A stretch of 64,000 nucleotides of DNA from Delphinus delphis (lineage: Eukaryota; Chordata; Mammalia; Artiodactyla; Delphinidae), in NCBI RefSeq assembly GCF_949987515.2, contig NC_082689.1:99920957-99984956 (forward strand). The letters run 5' to 3'. Shown here one piece after another: positions 11,211 to 22,664 of the stretch. How positions within the stretch are numbered: position 1 is the stretch's first letter; every line of letters begins with the position of its first letter. Both the position numbers and the translations under genes were made by a program. Below the pieces are notes generated by a model. That model searched no databases, was not told the DNA's origin, and worked only from the letters and a program-made list of their open reading frames with translations.

Positions 11211-12210
11211 CTAGATTTTTTTCTGACCTGAGCTTATTACAGAACTAAAACGAATATCTTTATTTTGGCTCTGACTTGGAATAAATCTTACTTTGCCTCC
11301 TGAGACAGTGAAAGCTCTGTTGAGAAACTAATAAGTTGAGCCCAAATTCTCAGCAGTGTGCTTGATGAGAAATAACAAAATTTGAGAAGAAAAGGAGTAA
11401 GGCAGTTCAGCCTACTAGAACTTGATTCAAAGATTCAGAGAAAAATTCAGGCTCTGGTTATCTAAATAAGCAAGTGGAGACAGGTAAAAAATTGGCATAA
11501 GTTAAATAATGAAACATTCATAATTGCACAGTTTAATTATTGAAATCCTTGGCATAAACACATTTATATGTCATATGCTATTTTATTATTGCTAGTAGAA
11601 GGGAGTCATGTATAATTTAAAGAGATACTTTAATTAGAATATCAATTACTTTCAAATATATATATAATGAAAATAGACAAGAGCATCTTTAAAGCTGTAA
11701 ATTTCAACATCCCCGTATGTCTAGTAGAATATGACATTTTAGAACGAGGTTTCAGAAGTTCCAATATATTTATATACCTTGAATTTTTATAGATTGGAAT
11801 GTCTTGGTCATTTTTTTAGGGTTTTGATACTATATTCAGTATTCTTGCAAACTACAGGTGAAGTAAATTCAAATATTTGACAAGGAATTTATAAAGACAA
11901 ATGTGAATGATATAAAATACAGAATATAATATAGTGAAAAGGTACAGCAAATACTTTCTGTTTTATACACTCCTCTTTCTCAATTTCTATAACTATCTTC
12001 CAAGGTATTATGCAATATTGGGAGACAGATGAATTGACAAGACATAGTGAAAGGGATTTTCATTATTGGCATCATTAGCAGAGCAGAAAAGTCCACAGAT
12101 CAGAGCAGACAAGTCATAAAGTCCTTTACTTTGTTCAGTAGGCTTCCATTCACAACCTGCTCCATGGTTTCTAGGTGAGCCTCATTCAGCCTGCAGTTTT
12201 CCTTTTATTA
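11211..12210. other. AT-rich unclassified sequence
   Basis: About 1 kb without a recognised gene or repeat family, very AT-rich. Confidence 0.35.
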
Positions 12211-12400
12211 TGGGAGGCAGAGTAGCCAGTAGGACAGGCCCTCTTTGAACTCTAAGGAGTTTGGGTTTTAACTTTGGCTCTGCCTTTTATTAGCTTTGAG
12301 ATTTTTAACAGTCAGTTTCATCCTTCTTTTATAAAATGTGAAAAATGATGTACATTTCATATCACGGTTGTAAGGATTAAATGAGATGATATATGTCATT
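12211..12400 (-). repeat. MIR SINE fragment
   Basis: ACTTTGGCTCTGCCTTTTATTAGC, CAGTTTCATCCTTC, TTATAAAATGTG and GGTTGTAAGGATTAAATGAGATGATAT match the MIR core and 3' end in order. Confidence 0.75.
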
Positions 12401-12499
12401 ACCTGATTTCCCCCCTACTTTACCAGTCACTCAAGCCCCCAACTAGCTATGCTTGGTCCCTCAACTTTGAGCAATGCTCTTAGTAATCCATTGGAAAGT

Positions 12500-12597
12500 C
12501 TAGTTAACTTTGCCTCCAGAACAAATCTCGAATCTGTTCACTTTTCTCCATCTTCCCTGGCATCCTCTAGACCAATTATTAACACTGGAAGCCAGGG
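12500..12597 (+). repeat. Possible L2 fragment
   Basis: CCTCCAGAACAAATCTCGAATCTGTTCACTTTTCTCCATC resembles an L2 3'-UTR segment. Short and eroded. Confidence 0.35.
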
Positions 12598-13592
12598 TCA
12601 GCTACATAATTTGCAGGGCCCAGTATAAAATGAACCTGTGGAGTCCTTTGTCAAATATGTGTGGATAATGTGACATTAAAAATACTAAAGTATAAAGCTT
12701 CTTCCTTTCTTCTGCAGTCTCTCTCTTTTCTTGCCATGGTGTTAATTTTCTATCTCATGTCTTTCTAGTATGAAAAATTAAAATGTTAAATTATTAGCAT
12801 AAATTTTGCCATTCATCTTTATATTGTATAATGCATGTTTTAAAGGCAAGTATAAGAGCATTTAAATCACCTGCAGAATCACCAAAATTATGCAATTAGT
12901 ATTTCATAGCTTGTGCATGCATATGTATTCTGTTCTTACCAGAACAGTGGAAATGCACAAAACTAACTGAACTACTTTTATTTTACTTCTTCATATGTGC
13001 ACATTTTAAATTAATTCTGAATAAGAAAGAAGAGAAAGAAAAAGGAAATGATGGTTGTGCTTTTTCTTTCACCATCCTTCAGTATCATTATTTTCAAACA
13101 TGTTGTTGGCTAATATGGGGGAATAACAGGAGTAAGAAAGGGTAGACTTATAAGATCCTTGGTCACGTATGTTGCTTAGAAAGCAATCGCCTTCCTTCTG
13201 CATTAGAAACAACTGAAATGGAAAATGTGGTCACTTGAGGCTTTCGGGCCCTGCTTATTCAATTGTAGATGTAACGTGGTTATTTTCTACTCTGAGTCTC
13301 ACTGAAACTTCACAGATTATGGAGCCACCAGAACTCTGTGCTCATCAGATACGGCAAACCCTATGTGGCAATGGGCCAGCAAGGAATGCGGGACATGACT
13401 GCACATAATTTCTCTACTTTAAGGCACACTATATTGTCTCAATAGACTTCACTCACAATTCATAAGTTCAAAGATAAAATTATTAAGAATTTCAAGACAA
13501 CGACAGCAGAGCAATAAATCTAGTGTGGCTTCCTTCTGAGTGTGGGTGGGGACCTCTGAGATTGCACAGGTCATAAGCCCATGAACTCGTCC
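12598..13592 (+). mobile_element. Possible hAT-type DNA transposon fossil
   Basis: The left part contains ATAATTTGCAGGGCCCAGTATAAAATG. The right part contains TTATTAAGAATTTCAAGACAACG, GACAGCAGAGCAATAAA and GATTGCACAGGTCATAAGCCCATGAA. I associate these end sequences with an old mammalian hAT-like (Charlie group) element. The roughly 900 bp between is AT-rich with no readable transposase. Neither clean terminal inverted repeats nor an 8-bp target duplication is visible, so family and strand are uncertain. Confidence 0.38.
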
Positions 13593-13727
13593 TCGTTAAC
13601 ACTGGATAATTCTTTTTGTGGTGGTTGTTCTGTGCCTTGCAGGATGCTGACTGTATCCTTGGCCTCTGCCCAGTAGGTGGTAGTAGCAACGTCCTCCTTC
13701 CCATTAAAAATAAAAAAAAAAATACGG

Positions 13728-13996
13728 TTACCAGTGGGGAAAGGTGGGGAGAAGGGATAGATTGGGAGTTTGGCATTGACATGTACACGCTACTATATAT
13801 AAAGTAGAAAACCAACAAGGACCTACTACATAGCACAGGGAACTCAGCTCAATATTCTGTAATAAATTAAATGGGAAAAGAACTCGAAAAAGAATAGATA
13901 CATGTATATGTATAACTGGATCACTTTGCTGTACACCTGAAACTAACCCGACGTTGTTAATCAACTAGACTCCTATATAAAATAAAAATTTTTTTA
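13728..13996 (+). mobile_element. L1 3'-end stub, sense
   Basis: Contains GGACCTACTACATAGCACAGGGAACTCAG, a stretch with CAATATTCTGTAATAAA, TAACTGGATCACTTTGCTGTACACCTGAAACTAA and an A-rich tail. This is the L1 3' UTR seen in cetartiodactyl genomes. Only about 270 bp remain, so it is a 5'-truncated dead copy. Confidence 0.85.
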
Positions 13997-14049
13997 AAAT
14001 GTCTCCAGACAATGCAAATGTCTCCTGGGGGAAAATGCCCCTCTCTCCC

Positions 14050-15060
14050 ATGGAAAACCACTGCTCTAGACCCAATCACCCTTGTCTCTTGCTTAGTCTA
14101 CAACCTGACCGCTTAACCAGCTTCCCTGGCTCCCAAGAATTTCATCCCACGTTTTGTCCTCTACATGCCACAGTGATCTTTAAAGCTACTTTGTCTTTCT
14201 TCTGCTTAAAGCACTTCAGTACCCACCACTCCACACCACACCTCTCCTCACATACAGCACAGACACACACATACACACATCCCCCCATCTTTAGTGAAAA
14301 TCCAAACTCCTTAACCTGGCTCAAAAAGTCCTTCAAAATATTTTCCCTGGCTACCTTTCTTCCTTCATGTATCTCTACTTTTATTTTACCTACTGCCCTC
14401 TACCTTACCAGCTTTCTTTAGGCTTCTCAACATGCCAAACTTGTCCATACATCAGGACTTTTGTATCAGCCTGGGCCTATGCCAGAATGCTCTCTACTGA
14501 TCTCTGTGTGGCCGACTCCTTATGTTCCAGAATTTAAAAATGACTTTCTCGAGGGCTTCCCAGGTGGCTCAGTGGTTGGGGGTCCGCCTGCCGGTGCGGG
14601 GGGCTCGGGTTCGTTCCCCGGTCCGGGGGGATCCCGCGTGCCGCGGGGCGGCTGGGCCCGTGAGCCATGGCCACTGAGCCTGCGCGTCTGGAGCCTGTGC
14701 TCCGCAACGGGAGAGGCCACAACAGTGAGAGGCCTGTGTACCGCAAAAAAAAAAAAAATTAAAAAAAAAAAAAATGACTTTCTCAAAGTGAGATTTCTTG
14801 ACCACCAAAATAACGTAGCTATCCAGTCACTCTCCATAATAACACTGCATTTGTGTTTTCCGCACAACTCTTTTCTCTACTATTTTTTTCTTGCTTAATT
14901 ATTTATGTGGCAGTTGTCCATCTCTCTTCCCCACTAAAATACACTTCCATAAGAACACAGACCTATCTATTTGTTGTCGTTTTTCTTCATACCCCCTCAA
15001 TGAATTGAACAGTGAGTTTGTGGTACAGACCAAGAGCTCAAGAAATAGTTGTTGGATGTC
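14050..15060 (+). repeat. L2 LINE 3' region, split by a CHR SINE
   Basis: Phrases in L2 3'-UTR order include TTAACCAGCTTCCCTGGCTCCCA, AAATCCAAACTCCTTAACCTGGC, GCCAGAATGCTCTCTACTGATC, AGATTTCTTGACCACCAAAATAA and TCCCCACTAAAATACACTTCC, ending near AGCTCAAGAAATAGTTGTTGGATG. The CHR SINE at 14551-14769 interrupts it. An (AC)n-like patch at 14255-14280 is a local expansion. The 140-codon frame at 13999-14421 is not a gene. Confidence 0.68.
14536..14784 (+). mobile_element. CHR-2-like SINE, G-rich variant, with perfect 15-bp target duplication
   Basis: Body 14551-14769. The head reads GGGCTTCCCAGGTGGCTCAG, followed by unusual G runs around 14577-14640 and then the usual GC-rich body and an A tail split by TT. 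Perfect duplications AAAAATGACTTTCTC flank it (14536-14550 and 14770-14784). It sits inside an L2. The A-box changes (GGTGGCTCAGTGGTTGGGGG) set it apart from the other copies here. Confidence 0.95.
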
Positions 15061-15415
15061 TGTGGAATACGAGTACAATACCTGTTACTACTAGCTGTTG
15101 AAAATAGGAAAAATTCAAAGGTCATAATACCTCTTTTCTCTCTTCTTCCACTACATAATTGTTTGAAGCCCACCACTTTGCAATTTAAACACAAGCATGT
15201 CCTAGAATCCCTTTCTATTCAACAGGCCACGATAGCCACTCTTTATATGTCTTATTAATTACTCTGAAGACTGTCTTGTTTCATCTTTAAGTTAGGGCAA
15301 AGCTCAGGGGCAGGAAGCTACTCTGCCCCCAACACTAAATTTAATGCTGAATACGCTACTGGAAATTCAGCTAATGTTTGTGTCATTAGAGGCATTTTTG
15401 TTATTGTGGCAAAAG
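15061..15415. other. Unclassified sequence
   Basis: No gene or repeat family recognised. Confidence 0.35.
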
Positions 15416-15600
15416 AAGGATACTTGACTGAGAATCAGAAAATTTAGGATCAAATTCTAGGTTTTGCTGCTTATTAGCCATTATCATTTGGAGCAGCTCC
15501 CTCTCTGGCTTTCACCTCTTCATCTTTAAACATGGGCTAATTCTTTAAAGTTCTGCAAGTTATAGAATCCAGTATGATTAAAAAAGCTTATAGGGATTGT
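15416..15600 (-). repeat. MIR SINE fragment
   Basis: GAGAATCAGAAAATTTAGGATCAAATTCTAGG, TTGCTGCTTATTAGCC and the CTTCATCTTTAAACATGGG run follow MIR core order. Diverged. Confidence 0.6.
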
Positions 15601-15724
15601 TTTAGAGTAAGAAAATTTACAAAATTATCAAGAAGATGCTATGATAGGTAAATAGTAGGAAATATTCTCTAGTAATATATTTGTTTTATAAACTCCACTA
15701 GGGTTGATACATAATCTTCTTTAA

Positions 15725-15921
15725 AAATTGAGCCTTTGGGGACTTCCCTAGTGGTACAGTGAATAAGACTCCGCACTTTCAATGCAGGGGGCCTGGGTTC
15801 GATCCCTGGTCGGGGAACTAGATCCCACATGCATGCTGCAACTAAGGAGCCCACGTGCCACAACTTAAGACCCAGTGCAACTAAATAAATATTTAAAAAA
15901 ACAAAAAAAACTGAACCTTCG
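15725..15921 (+). mobile_element. Short CHR/tRNA-derived SINE, older form
   Basis: Body 15739-15907: GGACTTCCCTAGTGGTACAGTG head, B-box GGGTTCGATCCCTGG, ACTAGATCCCACATGC, and a tail with AAATAAATATTTAAAAAAAC. Flanking duplications AAATTGAGCCTTTG and AAACTGAACCTTCG differ at three positions, consistent with greater age. It is only about 170 bp and lacks the long GC-rich body. Confidence 0.85.
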
Positions 15922-16013
15922 CGAAACCCTCTCCAAGAACATTACCCCACATTAAAATATCTGATATGTCAGAGTAAAAGCAAATTAATCACCTTTAAAA
16001 ATCATCTTCATTT

Positions 16014-16229
16014 TGGGCTTCCCTGGTGGCGCAGTGGTTGAGAGTCTACCTGCTGGTGCAGGGGACACGGGTTCGTGCCCCGGTCCGGGAGGATCCCACA
16101 TGCCGCGGAGCGGCTGGGCCCGTGAGCCATGGCTGCTGAGCCTGCGCGTCTGGAGCCTGTGCTCCGCAACGGGAGAGGCCACAACAGTGAGAGGCCCACG
16201 TACCGCAAAAAAAAAAAAAAAAAAAAAAA
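16014..16229 (+). mobile_element. CHR-2-like SINE
   Basis: GGGCTTCCCTGGTGGCGCAG head, GGGTTCGTGCCCCGGTCCGG B-box region, CCGCGGAGCGGCTGGGCCCG body and an A tail over 20 nt. Flanks (AAAAATCATCTTCATTTT versus AAAAATCTCCTTTTT) only loosely resemble each other, so the target duplication is not clear. Confidence 0.93.
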
Positions 16230-17370
16230 TCTCCTTTTTAATGACCAGATCATTAAGAAAGGCTATTTTGGAAAGGACTGGCCTTGCTAAAGTAAACTCT
16301 GAGAATTAGACAAAACCTTATCTCCAGTACAGTTCTCCAGTTTCTGTATCGTGGAGGGGAAGGGGAGTTTATATACAAATAGATTCCTTCAACCCTTAAT
16401 GAAGACAAGATGTACTGCTTGCCCTTGGCAAAATTGTGGTTGACCGTTCATCTTGCTGGCATTCTGTCAATTCTCCATCACTGCCACCTGCCTTCCACTC
16501 ACCCACCATCAATTTCTGCTTTTCCGCTGAGAGAAAAGATTTATAATTGTCAGAAGCCAAGCAGCCTCTTCAAGGTGCTACAGGGCCATAGCTATCATGT
16601 AAGTAGGGGCTGAAAAGAAGGACAGAAGGAGGTGGTTGGCATTATTTGGCGGTTTGCCCTTCCAGCCATCTCACTTTCCTCCCCCCCTTCACCTGATTGT
16701 ACACCTGGTTCTGTTCTGTTATCAGCATCCTGCTGGTATGATGGGTCTGAAAACCCTATAAAGGACCTTGGTTGAGTCCTCACAAACACCTATGACTATC
16801 CGCGTTGCAATCTCCCTCCCCTCTGCCTCCTTGGTCATTGATGTAACTGACTACTGCCTGTGGGTTATTGATAGGGCCAGCAGTGCCCCCATTTGCTGTG
16901 CTTTCTATTTGCCAGGGTTCTCGGATATGTGTCATATTAGATTCACGACTTCAGAGCTGGACAGCAGTTTAGAGTTCATTTTTCCCAAGCCTTACCCACT
17001 GCAGAAATTCTCTCTATTATATCCAAAAGATAATCTATCTTACAGTTTCTGAGAACTCACTAGTTTTTTAGGCAGTTCATTCTGCTGTTAGCCACATCCA
17101 GTTGGTAGAAAGTAGCTTCTGATCCTGACTCAAACTAAAACCTGACTTCTACTCACTGATCTCAGTTCTATCCCATCTGATACAACACAAAATAAAATTA
17201 CTTTATTCCCCCCGAAGTGTCAGGTTAGCTATCGTGTTCCCTTAAATCAGGGGTTCAAAACTTGTGTCGTGCAGCCTGAATGAAATTTATAATTATACTT
17301 CGTTTGGCTTATACAGTGATGTCCCTATTCTGTGTTTTAAATTTGAATTGACTTACTTTTATGTAGCTAT
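16230..17370. other. Unclassified sequence, no gene
   Basis: No confident repeat or exon. Open frames at 16410-16613 and 16768-17052 have no recognisable domain. Confidence 0.35.
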
Positions 17371-17612
17371 CATTTTATAGTGCTTAATATGTCCATCATT
17401 TTTTAAAATGTTCTACAGATATTAACCTACTTACTACTCATAATAACCCTATGAGATAAAGTTTTTTATTCTATTATTATCCCCTTTTTTAATAATGAGA
17501 AAACTGAGGCACAGAAAGCAAGGCAATAGTAGCGCTGGGATTCAAACCCGGGCAAACTGGCTTTAGAGTCTACACTCTTCTTAGGATGCTATGCTGACCG
17601 CTTTAAAATAGT
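17371..17612 (+). repeat. MIR SINE fragment
   Basis: TACTCATAATAACCCTATGAGATAAAG, GAGAAAACTGAGGCACAGAAAG and GCGCTGGGATTCAAACCCGGGCA give a clear MIR in core-antisense orientation. It is one of the best-preserved MIRs in the window. Confidence 0.82.
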
Positions 17613-17784
17613 AACATTTTATGGGGTAATCCAGATTTCTGCTTTCTCTTGAAATATGAGGTTATATGACCTCTCAGTCCCATATGGCAAAAATCCACAA
17701 GAAGTGTGGTCCAGCCTCCACGTTTAGATGGGGAAAAGGGGTGTTCAATTTGCCTCAAATTCAAACCATTCTTCTTTTTTTTAG

Positions 17785-18515
17785 ATGCTTAATATTTTGT
17801 TATTTATTTATTTATTTAAATTTTATTAGAGTAGAGTTGATTTACAATGTTGTGTTAGTTTCAGGTGTCCAGCAAAGTGATTCAGTTATACATCTCCATA
17901 TAGCCATTCTTCTTCGGATTCTTTTCTCATATATGTTATTACAGAATATTAAGTAGAGTTTCCTCTGCTATACAGTATATCCTTGTTGATTATCTATTTT
18001 ATAGTGTGTATATGTTAATACCAAGCTCCCTCCCATGTTTCTCCTTTGGTAACCATAAGTTTGTTTTCAAAATCTTTGAGTCTGTTTCTAGTTTGTAAAT
18101 AAGTTCATTTATATCATTTTTCAAAAATTAGAGTCTACATATGAGTAATATCATATATTTGTCTTCCTCTGTCTTACTTCACTTAGTATGATAATGTCTA
18201 GTTGCATCCACGTTGCATCCGTGTTGCTGCAAATGGCATTATTTCATTCATTTTTATTGCTGAGTAATATTCCATTGTATAAATGTACCCACATTTTCTT
18301 TATCCATCCATTGATGTTCATTCAGGTTGCTTCCATGCCTTGGCTATTATAAATAGTGCTGCAATGAACATAGGGGTGCCTGTATCTTTTGAATTATAGT
18401 TTTCTCAGGGTATATGCCCAGGAGTGGGATTGCTGGATCATATGGGAGCTCTGTGTTTAGTTTTTTAAGGACCTCCACCTTGTTCTCCATAGTGGTTGTT
18501 AAACTGTTCTTCTGT
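17785..18515 (-). mobile_element. L1 3'-end fragment, antisense
   Basis: The + strand reads as the reverse complement of an L1 3' UTR and ORF2 C-terminus: TTTACAATGTTGTGTTAGTTTCAGGTG, TATACAGTATATCCTTGTTG, TGAGTAATATTCCATTGTATAAATG, GGCTATTATAAATAGTGCTGCAATGAAC and AGTGGGATTGCTGGATCATATGG. It is 5'-truncated. A small internal duplication (GTTGCATCC repeated at 18201-18224) is a private change. Confidence 0.88.
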
Positions 18516-19800
18516 ATTCCCTACCCTACCCACTTGTTAATGCTTTCCGCCTATTTTCTTGAATTATTTATGACATTAGAGCCAAATTTTATCTTTTCTG
18601 TATTATATCTGTTTTTTCTTCCACCATTTTTCATGGTTCGATATTCAAAGTTCTTGGATGAAGAGAGACAGTAGAAAACTTAATGTAGCCAATGATAGGT
18701 TTTGGGAAGCCCACCTGTACTTTCTTTTTTTATGCTTATATGAGGTGTCTTAAGGAGAAAAAAAAGTTGACCTGATAAGTAAAACAATTTATAAAGGTCA
18801 TGGTATGTGAAAGACTTTGAGGCTGTATAGAATTAAAAATGTTCGAATGCATTTTAATAATGTCAGTGATTTGAGATCCTGTGGGGAACAGGGCACTGTC
18901 AGTATGGCAAAGATTACTGGCTAGACTTTCCAGCCCAGACAGGAGCTATTCTATGATTTTACTCTGTTGAATGGATGGCTTTGCCACTGAGAATAAGGGA
19001 AGAAAGCACAAAAAGTACCTTTAAAAATATTAGATGAAGATATGACTAATTCACATGTAAAATCAGCCGATCAAACATATGATGACTACTTATTGTTTAC
19101 AAGATAACAGTGAACTAAAGGGGAGGGAGAATCAAAAATTTCATTGTTTAAATGTAGACAATTTTCAAAATAATACGTTATAAAACACACAACTTTAGTT
19201 TGAGTCCATTATGATTTTGCTTAAATAATTCTAGAACAAAACTAGATATTTGTATACTATGGATTTATGTGTAAAACTTGCTTTCACATTTTCTTCTTCC
19301 TTTGATTCGTACAATAAGCCTTTAGGTAGGTAGAGTAAGTACCCTTATTTCCTTATGTGGGTTTTGCTTTACCCTCTTTTTAAAAACTCATTTCCTTATG
19401 ACCCCAGTATTGCCATGTATACAAAGCATTCCAAGTATCTGAATTCAGGCTCATGAGATTCTTTCAGATCCAGGTTTCTTTCTGCTTTCCCTGAACCTCT
19501 TAATGAACATAATTTCACTGACGCCTCTCATTTCTCAAACCCCTTTGGTTCGAAATCTTTGATTCATTTCTTTAACTAGCTCATATAAACGAAAATTCTG
19601 CATTTTGACTCTGCACTGGACCCCCCTCTAGTGTTCACGTCAGACATTATACCCAGGTTGCAGATTTTTCCTAGCATCCTTTGGCTCAAGACACAAAGCC
19701 CAGGCCCTCAGTGCCAGTTTAACAAGGTACAGATCAGACAGTATAAAAGAAAATCAAACAAGTTAAGTGATTCAGCCATGATCAGTAATGTGAGGGCATA
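18516..19800. other. AT-rich unclassified sequence
   Basis: A MIR-like shred may lie near 19300-19345 (ATAAGCCTTTAGGTAGGTAGAG). No gene or other confident repeat. Confidence 0.3.
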
Positions 19801-20060
19801 TTTATAATTATAGTTGTAGCACTTAAGTTTGGCTACAGGTAACAGAAAACTGAAAATCATAGTGGCTTAAACAGGGGAGAAATGTCCAGAGATTATTTGT
19901 TCAAAGATAGTTAGGCACAGGGTTAGGGAGCTGGGCTCCTTCTGCCTTATGGTTTTGTTATCCCTGTTCCCATTTCCAAGGTTACCTCAGGGTCCAGTAT
20001 GGCAACTGGAGCTCCAGCCATTTCATCTGCACTTTGAGCTTATAGAATAGAAAAAAGAAT
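19801..20060 (+). repeat. Unclassified ancient repeat fragment
   Basis: GGCTACAGGTAACAGAAAACTGAAAATCATAGTGGCTTAA and the later CTCCAGCCATTTCATC resemble a dispersed mammalian repeat that I recognise but cannot name. Confidence 0.35.
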
Positions 20061-20079
20061 TGAGAAGGCCAAGGCCCCT

Positions 20080-20360
20080 CCACTTAACAGCGCTTCTGAA
20101 GCTTTGCAGTCATACTGAGTTTGAATCCTGGCTCCTTCACCTATGTGTCCTTGGGTGAGTCATTTAACCTTCGTGAGCCTTGCATTCCATACCTGTAAAA
20201 TCAGGATGTGAAGTTACTGACCTAAAGACAGTTTTATAACATTTAAAGTAAATTGATCAATTTAGGGTATGTAGAATTATCTGTGCCTGACCCAGAAAAC
20301 TATCATCATTGTCATCTTTTTCGTCATTAACAGAATTACTATCATTATAATTATGATTAT
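20080..20360 (-). repeat. MIR SINE fragment
   Basis: GTTTGAATCCTGGCTCCTTCACC, GTGTCCTTGGGTGAGTCATTTAACC and CATACCTGTAAAATCAGG match the MIR core. The later GTGCCTGACCCAG and TCATCATTGTCATC part fits the 3' tail. Confidence 0.75.
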
Positions 20361-21290
20361 TATTAGCTGATCAGCTATAAAATTACCTTAAACCCCAGAC
20401 TTTTGGTACTGTCATCTCTGTCTTTGTACCTTACTTACCATGTATTTAAGAGTTACTATAGTTTAACTCCTCTTAACATGTTTGACAGAATCAGATTCAT
20501 TCCTTTCATGCCTTTTAATGACCAGACTGTTCCTTTCCCTCCTCCTTTGTATGTGTTTGCAAGTATTTTTGTCTTAACGATCTCCTGATCTCTATTTGTG
20601 CGTGTGTATCTCTGATCCAAGGTGAACATTTAAGGAGAAAAGCATTACAACACCAATGTCTACTTGGCCATATTTAATAGTGAAATAGTGAATAATCTGG
20701 AAAGAGAAGGCTGCTGGTTATCTTTATATCCCACCCCCTCCCTGCTTGTGCCCAGATGAGGAAATAAAATGAATATGACACTGTTAAGAAACTTGAAGGA
20801 CAAGAAAAAAAAGTAAAAGTCTTTCATAAATTAATAAAGACTTCAGAATAGGAAACAACATCAAGATGATTTTCAAATGATTTAGGCAGACATTTGCCAA
20901 GTGGGAAAAATGTCACTCAAAGTGATTGATTAGTGGATCCACTTAAGACAAGTAAACTCATCTATTTGTAGACAGAAGCCCAAAGCTCCATTGTATACCC
21001 ATTCCCATAAAGACAAAATATACTTGGCCAATTAGTCCTTCATTTGTATCATATATGCCTGGTATTTCCATGTGGAAGGAACAGGATTTACCAGGAAGGT
21101 GTGTGATTTTCTTGCCCAGGAGTTAGTGGCAGTTTGGCTAATAATGTTCTTGTCTAGAGTACTGAATTATTTATATCCTTTGGGTTTGAAAGATGACTCA
21201 AATAGTAGATGACTGTATAGGTAAATTGTTTTATCAGGTTTTTTTCCTATATTTGTCCCTTTCCCTACTTCTTCTTTGACCATTAAAGCA
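20361..21290. other. AT-rich unclassified sequence
   Basis: No gene or recognised repeat. Confidence 0.35.
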
Positions 21291-21405
21291 AAGTTAAGAT
21301 ATATTTATTGCCCACTTAACCACCATACAGGCAAGGCATGTGTGCTAAATGTTTTATAAGATAGAGTTCCTGCCCTCTAGGAATTTACTGTCTAGCAATG
21401 ACTAA
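21291..21405 (-). repeat. L2-like 3' fragment
   Basis: ATATTTATTGCCCACTTAACCACC, GCAAGGCATGTGTGCTAAATG and GTTCCTGCCCTCTAGGAATTTACTGTCTAG match the reverse complement of an L2-type 3' UTR. Eroded. Confidence 0.45.
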
Positions 21406-22592
21406 TGGTTTTGTTATTTTCACTAGTTTTCTGCTCAATCAACTGTCTGCTCGTATTACTGTTCTTATGATGTCATCTCATGGATTTCCTCCTTTCCCTT
21501 TAGCACTCCATTATAAACCTATCTGACCAAATTGATCTAAACTCTTAAAAATATTTAACCAGCAGTCTCCAAGGAATATTAAGAGTGGAAAAGAATAAAA
21601 CTTGGTATCTTTATATTTGCAATGTACCTTTCCTCTCACTAAAAATAAAACCAGTTTGCATAATTCTCAAATGATTTCAAAGTGCAAATGGGAAAGCTGC
21701 AATTGTAGTGAAAAAAAGAAATCAAACATAATTCCAAATGTTGTAACTCAGAGCCTCCACGGGAGTAGGTGGGTAGGAGGGTGGCTTTGTGATGACTGAA
21801 ATATTTGACAGGAAAAAACCAAAACAAAACAGAAAATGTAGTTTAGAATCGATTTAAGAGGGTAAATAACTCGAGTCCTTTTAAATAATTTTTCTTAAAA
21901 GGTTATTGGAATATGATACCATATCCTGTCTTTGGCAGGAGGTTTGCTGTCCTATGTGTTTCTCTGCTGGCTTTAGGACGCTGGGATCTCGAATTAGGCA
22001 GAAGAGACCATTCTCAGTAACTTAGAAAATTTAACACTAATAAAGACGAAAATGATTGTATAGAATAGGATTTCAGGATTTTAGCAACCCCAGTTTCGAT
22101 GACAAATGCCATCATATAAAGTATTTTATGACATATAAGAGATTATACTTATTCCCTGAGGAGCTTTTTCACCTCCATTTTACCTACGCTTAGGATCTGT
22201 ACTGAATAATGGAAGTAGTTGGAGCTGTGAAATTTGATTCCTCCCAAACACTAAGGGGAAAATGTCGACTAAATCTGCATAAAAGACATCCACAACATAA
22301 AATTGAGGAGCTTAGCTTACGTGTTAATCAGTGCTTTGTGCTGTTTGCAAAACAACCACCAAATTTGGCCCTAGACGAAATAAAGAATATTGCCTCATTA
22401 ACAAATTTGGCAGTACTATAGTGACAGTAATCACATTTTTATTCTATTTTCATATTCAAGACTTCAAAGCAGCTTAAAAAAATATTCATTAACGATACAG
22501 GTTGCTGCTTGCCAAGGAGCTGCCTCAGCACTGTCATATATAATTTTGTAAGTGTTATCTAGGAGGGCAGAGTTTAATTTTAACTGCAGGAA

Positions 22593-22593
<1 letters not shown>
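21406..22593. other. Single-copy sequence, possible conserved noncoding DNA
   Basis: No repeat family recognised over about 1.2 kb. The 22000-22440 part contains several TTAATCA and ATTAAC cores. A 70-codon frame at 22209-22421 has no known domain. Regulatory conservation is only a suspicion. Confidence 0.25.

Positions 22594-22660
<67 letters not shown>
22594..22660. repeat. (AC)33 microsatellite
   Basis: An uninterrupted AC/GT dinucleotide run of 67 nt, followed by ATATG. Expected to be highly length-polymorphic and able to adopt Z-DNA. Confidence 0.98.
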
Positions 22661-22664
<4 letters not shown>

